Virus record (IMG/VR): IMGVR_UViG_3300028024_000105
Location: 32,811-96,810 of that record
DNA from: a virus
Length of the DNA stretch: 64,000 nucleotides
Direction: 5' to 3' (one strand)
Position numbers and translations under genes: made by a program. Of the stretch, positions 1 to 7,233 are shown piece after piece. The notes under the pieces are model-generated. The model was given only the letters and a program-made list of their open reading frames with translations, searched no databases and had not been told where the DNA came from. Position 1 is the stretch's first letter; every line of letters begins with the position of its first letter.

Positions 1-1
1 G

Positions 2-385
2 ACGAACTACTTCTTCACCGCCTGCAAGAACTGGGGCATCAACTACCTGAACAAGGAGCTGAAGACCATCGACCGGATGATGCCCATCGACGACCTGAAG
101 CTGGAGCCGGTCTACGAGGCGCGGTCGCACAAGGAGCAGCTCATTCAGGAGATCCGCGAGGAGTGCCTGGAGTTCATCCGCAGGCGCTTCACGAAGAAGC
201 ACGCCCAGCACGTGGCCGAGCGGTTCATGGAGGCCATTCTGCGCGGCGAGCGCCCCAGTTTCAACACGGGCAAGGTCGAGCGGTTCGCGCGCAGCCAGCG
301 ACAGCCAGCGAAAGACACTTACAGCATCGTCTTAATCAAGCTCCGCGAGCTGGTCTCCGAGCACATAGAAGAATTGACCGACTAG
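2..385 (+). CDS. Sigma-factor-like protein, 3' part
   Basis: The reading frame is open from the left edge, so the start lies outside the window. The visible 127 residues begin with NYFFTACKNWGINYL, which looks like sigma-70 region 2 (compare the AYFFTxxKNxxxN pattern). They end in a possible region 4 helix-turn-helix (KVERFARSQ, then DTYSIVLIKLREL). Sigma-like proteins of other phages redirect host RNA polymerase to phage promoters, and this window is full of repeated non-canonical promoter-like boxes, which fits. No cysteine or metal motifs are seen. The similarity is by eye and short, so a different helical DNA-binding protein is possible. The gene ends one base before an HNH gene. Confidence 0.42.
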   Translation, partial: TNYFFTACKNWGINYLNKELKTIDRMMPIDDLKLEPVYEARSHKEQLIQEIREECLEFIRRRFTKKHAQHVAERFMEAILRGERPSFNTGKVERFARSQRQPAKDTYSIVLIKLRELVSEHIEELTD

Positions 386-886
386 ATGTCTCGTACGACA
401 CACGGCCTGACCAAAGATCCGCTTGTACAGCAGCTTTATAGAGTGATTTACCGGGAAGCCAAACGCGACCTGATCAATGCCGCTGCACGCAAAAACTACC
501 ATCGTCGCCGACCTAAGTTTCTGCGCAAGAACAAACTGTACCGACAAAAGCACCCCGTCGAAGTGTTCAATAGACACCGCACACCACGTAATAGATACGT
601 CCGATTTCTGCGAAACGCCGGTCTCAGAGGTCACGTTGTCTCGATATCCTTCGAACACTTCAGAATTCTGATTCAAGAGCCTTGCTTCTATTGTGGTGGC
701 GACCTTCCTCCAACTGGCTGTGGCCTTGATCGCACAAACAGTAATTTGGGCTATACAAAATCCAACGTCGTGCCATGTTGCACAACCTGCAATATCGCGA
801 AACATACCATGAGCCCCGCCCAATACGTTGTGCACTGTCGTCGCGTCGTTTCCAAGAATGTTTCGCTTCAGCGTCTTACGAAGTAA
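386..886 (+). CDS. HNH homing-type endonuclease
   Basis: A 166-residue protein with a very basic N-terminal half. Its C-terminal HNH/zinc module has CFYCGG (C100, C103), GLDR (about 114-116), NVVPC (about 127-131) and CxxCN (C132-C135-N136). Free-standing HNH nucleases of this kind usually cut DNA and spread as mobile genes. It is visibly more AT-rich than its neighbours and sits exactly between the stop of the sigma-like gene and the start of the next gene (TAATG overlap at its own stop). That fits insertion without disruption of either neighbour. The ATG start directly follows the upstream stop. Confidence 0.85.
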   Translation: MSRTTHGLTKDPLVQQLYRVIYREAKRDLINAAARKNYHRRRPKFLRKNKLYRQKHPVEVFNRHRTPRNRYVRFLRNAGLRGHVVSISFEHFRILIQEPCFYCGGDLPPTGCGLDRTNSNLGYTKSNVVPCCTTCNIAKHTMSPAQYVVHCRRVVSKNVSLQRLTK

Positions 887-1314
887 TGGATAGCATCTTC
901 AGTCAGTATGCACGCCAGCACATCGAGCCCGCCGACTTCCTCGACCTGGTGTCGTATCGGAATCAACAACACAATATTACGAACCTTCGCGCCGTCGTCG
1001 GCGACGAGAAGTACATCCTGCTGCTGGACAAATTCAGTGGTTCATATACCCGCTTTCCTACCCCTCGCAATTCAATGCAGGCCGTGGACGACATCATGCT
1101 TGCCCAGCTCTGGGCAGACCTGAAGGACAAGGCCGGTCAGAAGGGCCTGGTCGAGTGGAACGAAGCGGAGACACGCTTCATCCGGCAGGCCGCCAAGATG
1201 GGCATGGAGTACCAGCAGGCCCATCGCCGCGCCGCGACCGTTCTGAAGGAGCTGATCAAGGCCCGCCAGTGGGCCAACATGCATGACGTCAACCGGGGCG
1301 GCACGCGCCCGTGA
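886..1314 (+). CDS. Hypothetical protein
   Basis: A 142-residue soluble protein, mostly helical by composition, with no motif recognised. The start used is the ATG overlapping the HNH stop (TAATG), which predicts translational coupling; a longer in-frame start would lie inside the HNH gene. It ends by overlapping the GTG start of the next gene. The C-terminal half (about residues 85-130) is rich in alternating charged and alanine residues, like a helical hairpin. Function unknown. Confidence 0.7.
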   Translation: MDSIFSQYARQHIEPADFLDLVSYRNQQHNITNLRAVVGDEKYILLLDKFSGSYTRFPTPRNSMQAVDDIMLAQLWADLKDKAGQKGLVEWNEAETRFIRQAAKMGMEYQQAHRRAATVLKELIKARQWANMHDVNRGGTRP

Positions 1315-1868
1315 AGACCCCGCTCCGATCCTTTCTCCGTCCGGACGCCTACGCGCCGTTCTTCAGCTTCGGACGCCGGATAGCATCGCCCGAAGCCTTC
1401 TTCCATGGTCTCAAGTTCCGGCACGGATCGCCATTGCAGAGCGCGGTCATGATGGAGCGCGAGTTGGCGCAGTACCGTGGCCGCCCGTTCGCTCGCCGGA
1501 CCTATATCTTCGCGGGCTTCCACTTCGGCGTCGACACCCTAGAGCACTATCTCCTGCTCAAGACCGTGATGCGCAGCAAGTTGACCCAGCACAAGCAAGA
1601 GCTGCTGTGGTTGATGGACGACACGGTCCTGGAGGACTACGGCCGCCTAGGCGGCTGGCACGGAGACGGCTTCGGAGGTCCCGAGTACGCTCGGATCATC
1701 CGCGAGCTGCGACAGGAGTTCCAGTGCCGTCTCGAGGAGACCGGCTCCATCAACTTCACATCCGCCAGCGAATTCAGCGCCATGACGAACAGGCAGTTCT
1801 TGTTCGGCGACACCCACGGCGTGCGTCCGCACCACAAGAGGCGAGCCCATGAGTCAGTTCAAGGTTGA
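1311..1868 (+). CDS. Hypothetical protein
   Basis: A 185-residue protein starting at a GTG that overlaps the previous stop (GTGA). It is rich in aromatic and histidine residues, including HFGVDTLEHY near residue 70. There is no signal peptide and no family was recognised. Its last 20 bases overlap the start of the RNA ligase gene, so both probably belong to one transcript with the ligase. Function unknown. Confidence 0.7.
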   Translation: MKTPLRSFLRPDAYAPFFSFGRRIASPEAFFHGLKFRHGSPLQSAVMMERELAQYRGRPFARRTYIFAGFHFGVDTLEHYLLLKTVMRSKLTQHKQELLWLMDDTVLEDYGRLGGWHGDGFGGPEYARIIRELRQEFQCRLEETGSINFTSASEFSAMTNRQFLFGDTHGVRPHHKRRAHESVQG

Positions 1869-2862
1869 GATCGTCCGCGTCGGCAAGATCGGCAAGCACC
1901 CCAACGCCGACACTCTGTCGGTCACGCACGTGTTCGATTTCCCCGTGGTGTTCCGGACCGGAGACTTCATCGAAGGCCAGAAGGCTGTCTACGTGCCCGT
2001 GGACTCGCTCGTGCCCACTGATCGGCCGGAGTTCGAATTCCTGAAGGAAGAAGGCAAGACGCACGCGCGGATCAAGGCCAAGAAGCTGCGCGGCATCTTC
2101 TCGATGGGCATGATCGTCCCGATCTGCGTTGCGACGTTCGGCGAGCGTTGCGCGGAGCTGGGTGACAACGTCGCCGAGCTGCTGGGCGTCACCAAGTACG
2201 AACCCGAAGTCCCGATGCACTGGGGCGGCCAGAACGAGCGCGACCCCGGCTTCATCCCGGTCTACACCGACATCGACCATTACCGCCGGTATCCCGACAT
2301 CCTGCAACCCGGAGAAAACGTCATCGTGACGGAGAAGCTGCACGGCGCCAACGCCCGCTTCACCTTCCACGAGGGACGGCTGTGGGTCGGCTCGCACAAC
2401 TGCATCAAGCGAGACGCGCCCGAAAGCATGTGGTGGAACATGGCCCGGAAGTACCAGCTCGCCGAGCGACTGGCCAAGTTCCCCGGCCATGTCTTCTACG
2501 GCGAGGTCTACGGCCACGTGCAGGACCTGAAGTACGGCTCGAAGGGGCCTGTCGACACCTGGTTGCGGTTCTTCGACGTCTTCAAGTGGAGCACCGGCAG
2601 CTACGCCGACCAAGACGAGACGGCCAACATCATCCTGGGGCTGGGCCTGAACATGGTGCCGCTGCTCTACGTCGGCGGCTGGCAGCCCGAGTTCATCCTC
2701 CCTCTGGCCGACGGATCGACGACGCTCGGAGGCCAGTGCATTCGTGAAGGCATCGTGATCAAGCCCGCCAAAGAGCGGCGAGACGACCGGCTCGGCCGCG
2801 TCATCCTGAAGCACGTCAGCGAAGGATACCTCACGCGGAAATCCGGAACCGAATACCACTAG
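1849..2862 (+). CDS. RNA ligase, DraRnl (Rnl5)-like
   Basis: A 337-residue nucleotidyltransferase-type ligase. Motif I is EKLHGA with the predicted AMP-accepting lysine K163. Motif IV is REGIVIKP (about 299-306) and motif V is ILKHVS with K321. About 130 residues precede the catalytic domain, starting with VEIVRVGKIGKHPNAD, which resembles the N-terminal OB fold of the Deinococcus-type RNA ligase family. Such enzymes seal 3'-OH/5'-phosphate RNA nicks and are common phage repair tools against host RNA cleavage, for example of tRNA. All key residues are intact. Confidence in the family is high; the natural substrate is unknown. Confidence 0.9.
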   Translation: MSQFKVEIVRVGKIGKHPNADTLSVTHVFDFPVVFRTGDFIEGQKAVYVPVDSLVPTDRPEFEFLKEEGKTHARIKAKKLRGIFSMGMIVPICVATFGERCAELGDNVAELLGVTKYEPEVPMHWGGQNERDPGFIPVYTDIDHYRRYPDILQPGENVIVTEKLHGANARFTFHEGRLWVGSHNCIKRDAPESMWWNMARKYQLAERLAKFPGHVFYGEVYGHVQDLKYGSKGPVDTWLRFFDVFKWSTGSYADQDETANIILGLGLNMVPLLYVGGWQPEFILPLADGSTTLGGQCIREGIVIKPAKERRDDRLGRVILKHVSEGYLTRKSGTEYH

Positions 2863-2868
2863 ACGCGA

Positions 2869-2880
2869 GCGTCCTACGGA
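2869..2880 (+). promoter_or_regulatory. Box A promoter-like element
   Basis: GCGTCCTACGGA in the gap after the RNA ligase. Here the next ATG (2887) is 6 bases beyond the box and has its own GGAG ribosome site. Confidence 0.6.
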
Positions 2881-2886
2881 GAAGAG

Positions 2887-3114
2887 ATGAAGTTGCTGGC
2901 CGTTCTTCTTGCTGTTTTGTTCTGCTTCACGTGCTGGGCCGTCCTCTCGTTCGTGATGGCTGTGCCTTTCATGCTGATCTGGAACTACGCCATCACGCAC
3001 GCGTTTCATGCGCCGGAGCTGGGGTACTGGCACGCCTACTGGCTCTTGATCTTCGGCTCTCTGTTCGTCATCAGGCCCAACACGGAACTCAATCGAGATG
3101 TACGCAAGACTTAA
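2887..3114 (+). CDS. Small membrane protein
   Basis: A 75-residue protein with two hydrophobic segments (about residues 2-31 and 46-62) separated by a short loop, so probably two transmembrane helices in the inner membrane. GGAG lies 7 bases before the ATG, and the gene follows a box A element. It overlaps the next start by 17 bases. A holin cannot be excluded on size, but no lysis gene is adjacent. Function unknown. Confidence 0.65.
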   Translation: MKLLAVLLAVLFCFTCWAVLSFVMAVPFMLIWNYAITHAFHAPELGYWHAYWLLIFGSLFVIRPNTELNRDVRKT

Positions 3115-3361
3115 GACCTGGGACGGCTTCGAGAAGATCGAGCCGCTCAGTGGAGCACCGCCCCTCACCATTCGGATCAGCAGAAGTCATCGGGAATGCG
3201 GACGTCACCCGAAGTGGACGGTCAAGACCTACACCGAGGAGATCGCGGAGCAGAAGGCGTGCTGCTTCAACGACACGTTCGGTCGCCTGCCCGACCGGGT
3301 CTTCAAGCTGAAGAAGGTCGAGGGCCTGCTCGCCGAATACGAGGAAGAGACCAGAATATGA
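3098..3361 (+). CDS. Hypothetical protein
   Basis: An 87-residue soluble charged protein. It starts at an ATG inside the end of the membrane protein gene and ends with an ATGA overlap with the next gene. It contains two adjacent cysteines (about 55-56) and several histidines and cysteines without a clear metal pattern. The ordered overlaps on both sides support it as a real member of the 2.9-5.1 kb operon. Function unknown. Confidence 0.6.
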   Translation: MYARLKTWDGFEKIEPLSGAPPLTIRISRSHRECGRHPKWTVKTYTEEIAEQKACCFNDTFGRLPDRVFKLKKVEGLLAEYEEETRI

Positions 3362-3615
3362 GACCCCTGATCGAGCTGCCGTCCACGAGCACCATCGCCG
3401 GGCCGAAGATTTACATCAACCCCGATCACATCAGCGCGGTCGAGATCAACGAGCCCAACGTGATCATCCGGCTGTTCGGATACAGCTACGACTACTACGA
3501 CCAGAACAAAGCCAAAGCGCTGGCGGCCCTGATCGAGGCGCGAGTGATCCCCGGCAAGCCCGATGATCTGCCGGAGCCCACCGAGAAACCCATCACCCTG
3601 GAGCTGCGGAAATGA
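3358..3615 (+). CDS. Hypothetical protein
   Basis: An 85-residue protein. The start chosen is the ATG in the ATGA overlap, because the upstream extension of the frame has the Arg/Gly-rich look of a shadow frame. The N-terminal part is predicted beta-rich (IYINPDHISAVEI), then YSYDYYD and a helical AKALAALIEA segment. It ends overlapping the methyltransferase start. Function unknown. Confidence 0.65.
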   Translation: MRPLIELPSTSTIAGPKIYINPDHISAVEINEPNVIIRLFGYSYDYYDQNKAKALAALIEARVIPGKPDDLPEPTEKPITLELRK

Positions 3616-4400
3616 AGAAGCTCGACGACGATGTGGTTGGCGTCCTTTCGCGCCTGAGCTACGACGAGAACGACGGAGCGACCGTCGCCTTCATCACGGA
3701 CGGCCAGCTCGACCCCAAGCTCTACAAGAAGCTCAACGAGGTCCTAGTCTCCTTCGGCGGGAAGTGGAACCGGAAGGTCAAGGGCCACATCTTCGCCGAG
3801 AACCCGCACGACAAGATCGACGGTGTCATCCTGTCGGGCGAGTTCGTCGACTCCCACGCGTTCGACTTCTTCGAGACGCCGTTCTCCCTCGCCCAGCGCA
3901 TGGTCGGAGAGGCGGGCATCGCGAACCTGAAGGACGGCGGCCGAGTCCTGGAGCCGTCGGCCGGTCGCGGCTCCATCGCCGACGCCATCATGGCGGTCAT
4001 CCCGGTCCTGAACTCGTGGACGTTCACGATGTGCGAGCTGCGAGAGGACAACCGGAAGGTGCTCGAGGAGAAGGGCTACAAGGTCGGCCCCTACGACTTC
4101 ATGGGGGTATCAGGTCCCGACGACCTGGACAGAGGCGGCTACGACGCCATCGTGATGAATCCCCCGTTCTCGAAGCAGCAGGACATCGAGCACGTGCTGC
4201 ACGCCTACCAGATGCTCCGGCCCGGCGGCAAGCTCGTCGCCATCATGTCGGCCGGAGTCAAGTGGCGCGAGAACAAGCGGGCGCAGGCGTTCCGCGACCG
4301 GCTCAACGAGTGCGGGTACTTCAGCGACCTGCCCCAAGGCACCTTCAAATCGAGCGGCACCATGGTCAACGCGGTCATGGTGACCATGAACAAGGAGTAG
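3612..4400 (+). CDS. DNA adenine methyltransferase-like protein
   Basis: A 262-residue class I SAM-dependent methyltransferase. The SAM-binding motif is LEPSAGRG (113-120), an acidic CELRED follows (141-146), and the catalytic NPPF motif of N6-adenine (or N4-cytosine) methyltransferases is at 183-186. The order SAM motif then NPPF fits gamma/N6A-type enzymes. The first 90 residues lack known motifs and may recognise the substrate. The likely role is protecting phage DNA from restriction or modifying DNA. The start overlaps the previous gene. Confidence 0.85.
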   Translation: MKKLDDDVVGVLSRLSYDENDGATVAFITDGQLDPKLYKKLNEVLVSFGGKWNRKVKGHIFAENPHDKIDGVILSGEFVDSHAFDFFETPFSLAQRMVGEAGIANLKDGGRVLEPSAGRGSIADAIMAVIPVLNSWTFTMCELREDNRKVLEEKGYKVGPYDFMGVSGPDDLDRGGYDAIVMNPPFSKQQDIEHVLHAYQMLRPGGKLVAIMSAGVKWRENKRAQAFRDRLNECGYFSDLPQGTFKSSGTMVNAVMVTMNKE

Positions 4401-4403
4401 ACG

Positions 4404-4688
4404 ATGTCCGCAGTGAATCATCCCTCCCACTACGGCGGCGACACCACCTACGAAGTCATCAAGGTCATCCGGGCCTGGGGCCTGATGAACAACGCCTGCC
4501 GCTTCAACGCCATCAAGTACATGGCGCGCGCCGGAAAGAAGAACGACGACGTGCTGCAGGAGCTGGAGAAGGCGCGCTTCTACCTGGACTACGAGATCAA
4601 GATGCTCAAGGAAGCACGCGACGCGCAGGCCAAGAAGATCGAGGTCGCGGTCGAGCAGTCGCTGCCCGCGAGCAACGACAATGCGTAG
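4404..4688 (+). CDS. DUF3310 family protein
   Basis: A 94-residue protein that opens with NHPSHYGG, followed by YEVIKVIRAWGL, FNAIKYMARAGKK and an ELEKARFYLD helix. This is the typical pattern of DUF3310, a short phage family often found beside nucleotide metabolism genes. Here it lies directly before a MazG-like gene and overlaps it by 8 bases. The biochemical role of the family is not established. Confidence 0.85.
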   Translation: MSAVNHPSHYGGDTTYEVIKVIRAWGLMNNACRFNAIKYMARAGKKNDDVLQELEKARFYLDYEIKMLKEARDAQAKKIEVAVEQSLPASNDNA

Positions 4689-5130
4689 GCCCAGCGTCTT
4701 CCCGGCCGACATCGGCTGGCGAGTCTGGAAGCCCCATGAGAAGACCCTGCGCTGCTTCCAACTGGAGCACGCACTCTGGTCCCATCGCAACTTCCCGGGC
4801 AGCCGGAAGAATCCGATGCACGGCTTCATGGGGATGGTCGAGGAGCTGGGCGAACTCTCGCACGCCCTACTTAAGAGCGCGCAGGGAATCCGAGGCAGCA
4901 AGGCCGAGCACGAAGCGGCAGCCAAGGACGCGGTCGGCGACATCCTGATCTACATGATGGACTTCTGCACCAAGAAGGGCTGGAGTCTGCAGGACATCCT
5001 CACGGAGACCTGGGCCGAGGTCGGCCAGCGCGACTGGACCAAGCACAAGAAGACCGGCAAAAAGGTCGGCAGGAAAACACCAGCCAAGCGCGCAAAGCGC
5101 CAGTACCCACGGACAAGCATCTGTAGGTGA
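4681..5130 (+). CDS. MazG-like nucleotide pyrophosphohydrolase
   Basis: A 149-residue all-alpha NTP pyrophosphatase type protein. It has the EELGE helix (about 53-57) and the later DAVGDILIYMMD helix (about 82-93), which together give the acidic metal-binding EExxE...xxD pattern of the MazG fold. The C-terminal about 30 residues are strongly basic. Such enzymes hydrolyse NTPs or (p)ppGpp-like nucleotides. A second, weaker member of the same fold is at 21702-22073. The start overlaps DUF3310. Confidence 0.8.
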   Translation: MRRPSVFPADIGWRVWKPHEKTLRCFQLEHALWSHRNFPGSRKNPMHGFMGMVEELGELSHALLKSAQGIRGSKAEHEAAAKDAVGDILIYMMDFCTKKGWSLQDILTETWAEVGQRDWTKHKKTGKKVGRKTPAKRAKRQYPRTSICR

Positions 5131-5157
5131 TCGGCAATCCAACATACCTGCGCCCCA

Positions 5158-5170
5158 GCGTCCTACTGGG
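5158..5170 (+). promoter_or_regulatory. Box A promoter-like element
   Basis: GCGTCCTACTGGG, one base before an ATG (5172) that opens only a three-codon reading frame ending in TGA. A GTG frame follows directly at 5184. Confidence 0.5.
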
Positions 5171-5183
5171 CATGCACTTCTGA

Positions 5184-5285
5184 GTGGACGAACTCCGGCA
5201 GGCGGCGCCTGTCGTGGTTGCGATGATCGCGGCGGCCCGCGTGTGCTACTGCTGGCTCCGCGACAAGATCAAGGGGAAGCCGTGA
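5184..5285 (+). CDS. Tiny hypothetical protein
   Basis: A 33-codon frame from GTG to TGA, directly after the mini-frame behind the box A site. It has a hydrophobic middle (VVVAMIAAARVCYCWL) that could form one membrane helix, then a basic tail. The stop overlaps the next GTG start. Evidence is positional only. Confidence 0.35.
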   Translation: MDELRQAAPVVVAMIAAARVCYCWLRDKIKGKP

Positions 5286-5497
5286 CCGATCTGTGCTGGC
5301 GCGATGACCTGCAGCTCCTAGAGCTGGCTGCGAAGGCGGTCTGCCTTCCCTGCAGGCAGTTGATGCCACTCAAGAATCAGAACGTCCACGAGGTCGCGCC
5401 CAACGGCATCAGCGTCTTTTGCTCGGCCGCACCGATCAACGAGCTGATGGAGATCCGTATGATCACGGGAGTTCCCGGGGCCTGGTGGTCGTGCTGA
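5282..5497 (+). CDS. Small Cys-containing hypothetical protein
   Basis: A 71-residue protein from a GTG overlapping the previous stop. It contains CLPC (about residues 20-23), plus two further cysteines, with a leucine-rich N-terminal helix. The overlap at both ends (start in GTGA, stop shared with the GTG of the next frame) supports translation. Function unknown. Confidence 0.45.
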   Translation: MTDLCWRDDLQLLELAAKAVCLPCRQLMPLKNQNVHEVAPNGISVFCSAAPINELMEIRMITGVPGAWWSC

Positions 5498-5799
5498 ACA
5501 GAATTCGCGCCAGCCAATCCATCCGACAGCCTGCCCTGATCGTGCTGGAGGCTCTGTTGATGGGCATGCCCATCAAGATCGGCAAGGACGAGTACCATCT
5601 CAACGACGGCGTCTTCGGAGTCCGTCGAACCCGCCACACCATCGGCAGGCCCGAGCTGGACGAGGAAGTCTTGCTCCGCGTCGATGTCACCATCCCCGGA
5701 TTCATCCACATGTGTGAGAAGCTCTCGCCGCAGGAGCTGCTCGAGATCGCCGCGAACATCGGCCTGAATCGGGTGAAATCGAATAGGCGCCGAATCTAG
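5491..5799 (+). CDS. Hypothetical protein
   Basis: A 102-residue protein from a GTG that overlaps the previous stop. It has a central segment with a conserved look (MPIKIGKDEYHLNDGVFGV), a helical ELLEIAANIGL near the end, and a basic tail. No family was recognised. It is the last gene before a box C promoter and the TATCTGC palindrome. Confidence 0.5.
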   Translation: MLNRIRASQSIRQPALIVLEALLMGMPIKIGKDEYHLNDGVFGVRRTRHTIGRPELDEEVLLRVDVTIPGFIHMCEKLSPQELLEIAANIGLNRVKSNRRRI

Positions 5800-5828
5800 G
5801 AAACGGATAGGCGGCAGGGACGTCTTAT
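5800..5828 (+). promoter_or_regulatory. Box C promoter-like element (GAAAC-N16-CGTCTTAT)
   Basis: GAAAC at 5800-5804, then 16 bases, then CGTCTTAT at 5821-5828. The geometry is the same as the other box C sites. It precedes the gene at 5865. Confidence 0.55.
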
Positions 5829-5842
5829 CTGCACAGCAGATA
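5826..5842. promoter_or_regulatory. Palindromic operator candidate
   Basis: TATCTGC-ACA-GCAGATA is a perfect 7-bp inverted repeat overlapping the distal half of the box C element, a classic place for a repressor to block initiation. Half-sites (TATCTGCA or TGCAGATA) recur near other promoters between 7.6 and 30.4 kb. Confidence 0.55.
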
Positions 5843-5864
5843 CGATCAGAAAGGAAGGCCGCAG

Positions 5865-6041
5865 ATGAATCCGAATCAGAGCGAGAACCTGAAGCAGCAG
5901 CACGAGCGGAACGAGGCCGAGATCGCGCGTGGCGAAGCGGAGTATCGGCGTTCCATCGAGGCCCAGTACGAAGGCGGCGACGGCTTCGCCCCGGCGCATG
6001 ATCCTGAGTGTTGCGACTGCGAAGAGTGCCGTTTTTCGTAA
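5865..6041 (+). CDS. Small CxxC protein
   Basis: A 58-residue protein: a Gln/Glu-rich N-terminal helix (about 5-35) and a compact cysteine cluster CCDCEEC near the C-terminus, probably metal-binding. AGAAAGGA lies upstream of the ATG as a ribosome site. It is the only gene between the TATCTGC palindrome and the structured RNA region. Function unknown. Confidence 0.55.
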   Translation: MNPNQSENLKQQHERNEAEIARGEAEYRRSIEAQYEGGDGFAPAHDPECCDCEECRFS

Positions 6042-6059
6042 GACGGCAAGAACCATGAC

Positions 6060-6270
6060 TCCACTGAGTGGGGAGCCTCTGGTGCTGGGATCGCATCCCA
6101 CCTAGGCCACGGCCGGACTCTGGGTAGCCAATCCTGGGTCCAGATCGCGAGTGGACTGGGCGACAGAGAATAAGCGCCCCCGGGATTGCACGAGTTCTAG
6201 ACTCCCGTGCAAGAGCAAGGGTGACGAAACCCCGCCTGATGGCGGGCGAAAAGGCTCCCCACTCAGTGGA
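6060..6270 (+). ncRNA. Candidate structured RNA, family not recognised
   Basis: The ends form a perfect 19-bp inverted repeat (6060-6078 with 6252-6270) that closes a 211-nt domain. Inside are several simple hairpins: TGGGAT-CGC-ATCCCA (6086-6100), a GTCC/GGAC stem near 6139-6157, TTGCACG/CGTGCAA (6186-6192 with 6206-6212), GGGT/ACCC around 6219-6232, and CCCGCC-TGAT-GGCGGG (6231-6246). No coding frame with neighbouring-gene character crosses it, and the next gene starts 32 bases after it. It does not match tRNA, tmRNA, RNase P, 6S or SRP RNA by eye. A small inverted-repeat element is an alternative. Confidence 0.6.
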
Positions 6271-6301
6271 TTCGACAAGGTAAAGAGAAGGAATACGATC
6301 T

Positions 6302-6478
6302 ATGCCGAAACGCGATGGATTGGTCGATGCCGCCAAAGCTGCGATTGACGAGGTCTTCGGCGACACCAGCGTCAGCAAGGAGCAGACCCTGGATCGGATG
6401 AACGAACTCAGCAACCACATCGAGTCGTCGATTAGCTGCCTGGAGGAAGACATCAAGCGCGAGGCCCGGGACGAGTAG
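6302..6478 (+). CDS. Small helical hypothetical protein
   Basis: A 58-residue acidic helical protein (MPKRDGLVDAAKAAIDEV...), with a likely coiled coil over about residues 28-55. GAGAAGGA precedes the ATG. It is the first gene downstream of the structured RNA candidate and might be controlled by it. Function unknown. Confidence 0.55.
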   Translation: MPKRDGLVDAAKAAIDEVFGDTSVSKEQTLDRMNELSNHIESSISCLEEDIKREARDE

Positions 6479-6497
6479 ACGTGCGAAGGAGGAGTCG

Positions 6498-6794
6498 ATG
6501 AAGAAGCCCATTATCCGGACCGTCCAAGGCATGCGGATCATCACGTGGCCGCAGACCGACGGCGGCACGCACATCGAGGTCTGCCCGTTCAAGGACGAGG
6601 ACCTGCATTCGGTCACGATCTACCAGCACGCGAGCGTCACGCTGTGGGGCCGCAAGAAGGTCGACAAGGCCGAGGTCAACTGGGGCACCTGGGGCCCGGA
6701 AACGCCCCGGCGCGCTCGGCAGTTCGCGCGGGCCGTGCGGCTGGCCAGCACCATGGCAGACGAGATCAACGCCAAGATGGTGGTGACGACGTGA
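6498..6794 (+). CDS. Hypothetical protein
   Basis: A 98-residue protein behind a strong GGAGGAG site. The first 60 residues look beta-rich (IIRTVQGMRIITW, VTIYQHASVTLWG), the rest is a basic helix. It ends in a GTGA overlap with the KTSC gene. No family recognised. Confidence 0.6.
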   Translation: MKKPIIRTVQGMRIITWPQTDGGTHIEVCPFKDEDLHSVTIYQHASVTLWGRKKVDKAEVNWGTWGPETPRRARQFARAVRLASTMADEINAKMVVTT

Positions 6795-7000
6795 ACCGCG
6801 AGCCGGTCCAGTCGTCGAACGTCGTCTCCGTGGGCTACGACGCCCTGGGCGAGATCCTCGAGATCGAGTTCAAAGGCGGCGCCGTCTACCAGTACAAGCA
6901 GGTTCCGCTGCACATGTACGAGCAGCTCAAGGCGTCCGAGTCGGTCGGCTCGTTCATCGCCGGGCAGATCAAGCCGAACTACAACTGCGTGCGGATGTGA
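6791..7000 (+). CDS. KTSC domain protein
   Basis: A 69-residue protein that is almost entirely one KTSC domain. The typical pattern is visible: REPVQSSNVVSVGYD, LEIEFKGGAVYQY, VPLHMYEQLKASESVGSF, IKPNYNC. KTSC is a small domain named after lysyl-tRNA synthetase C-termini and is common in phages; its role there is unknown. GTG start overlapping the previous gene. Confidence 0.85.
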   Translation: MNREPVQSSNVVSVGYDALGEILEIEFKGGAVYQYKQVPLHMYEQLKASESVGSFIAGQIKPNYNCVRM

Positions 7001-7233
7001 GGAAGCGCCACATCACCGTCACTGTCAGCGGCCCGCCGAGATCGGGCAAGAGCACGGTGGCGGTCACCATCGCGGCCTACCTCAACGCCGTGCCCGGCTG
7101 TCGCGTGAAGTTGGAGGACTCCGACTCGACCGCCGCGCTGGCCACGAAGTACGAGCACGCCCGGCAGATCCTGCGCAACAGCAGCGTGACGATCAAGACC
7201 AAGAACTGGGAGCCCATGCCGGGAGAACGATGA
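6997..7233 (+). CDS. Small P-loop protein
   Basis: A 78-residue protein with a Walker A motif GPPRSGKST (about residues 12-20) and a following VAVTIAAYL helix. It is far shorter than any complete P-loop NTPase and lacks an obvious Walker B, so it is either a minimal nucleotide-binding protein or a remnant. The GTG start overlaps the KTSC stop and the end overlaps the YopX start, which argues for an intact operon member. Confidence 0.65.
   Translation: MRKRHITVTVSGPPRSGKSTVAVTIAAYLNAVPGCRVKLEDSDSTAALATKYEHARQILRNSSVTIKTKNWEPMPGER

Noticed and set aside
6231-6252. Hammerhead ribozyme core (CTGATG...GAAA)
   Set aside because: The CTGATG is part of a simple CCCGCC-TGAT-GGCGGG hairpin; no stem II or cleavage-site context is formed.
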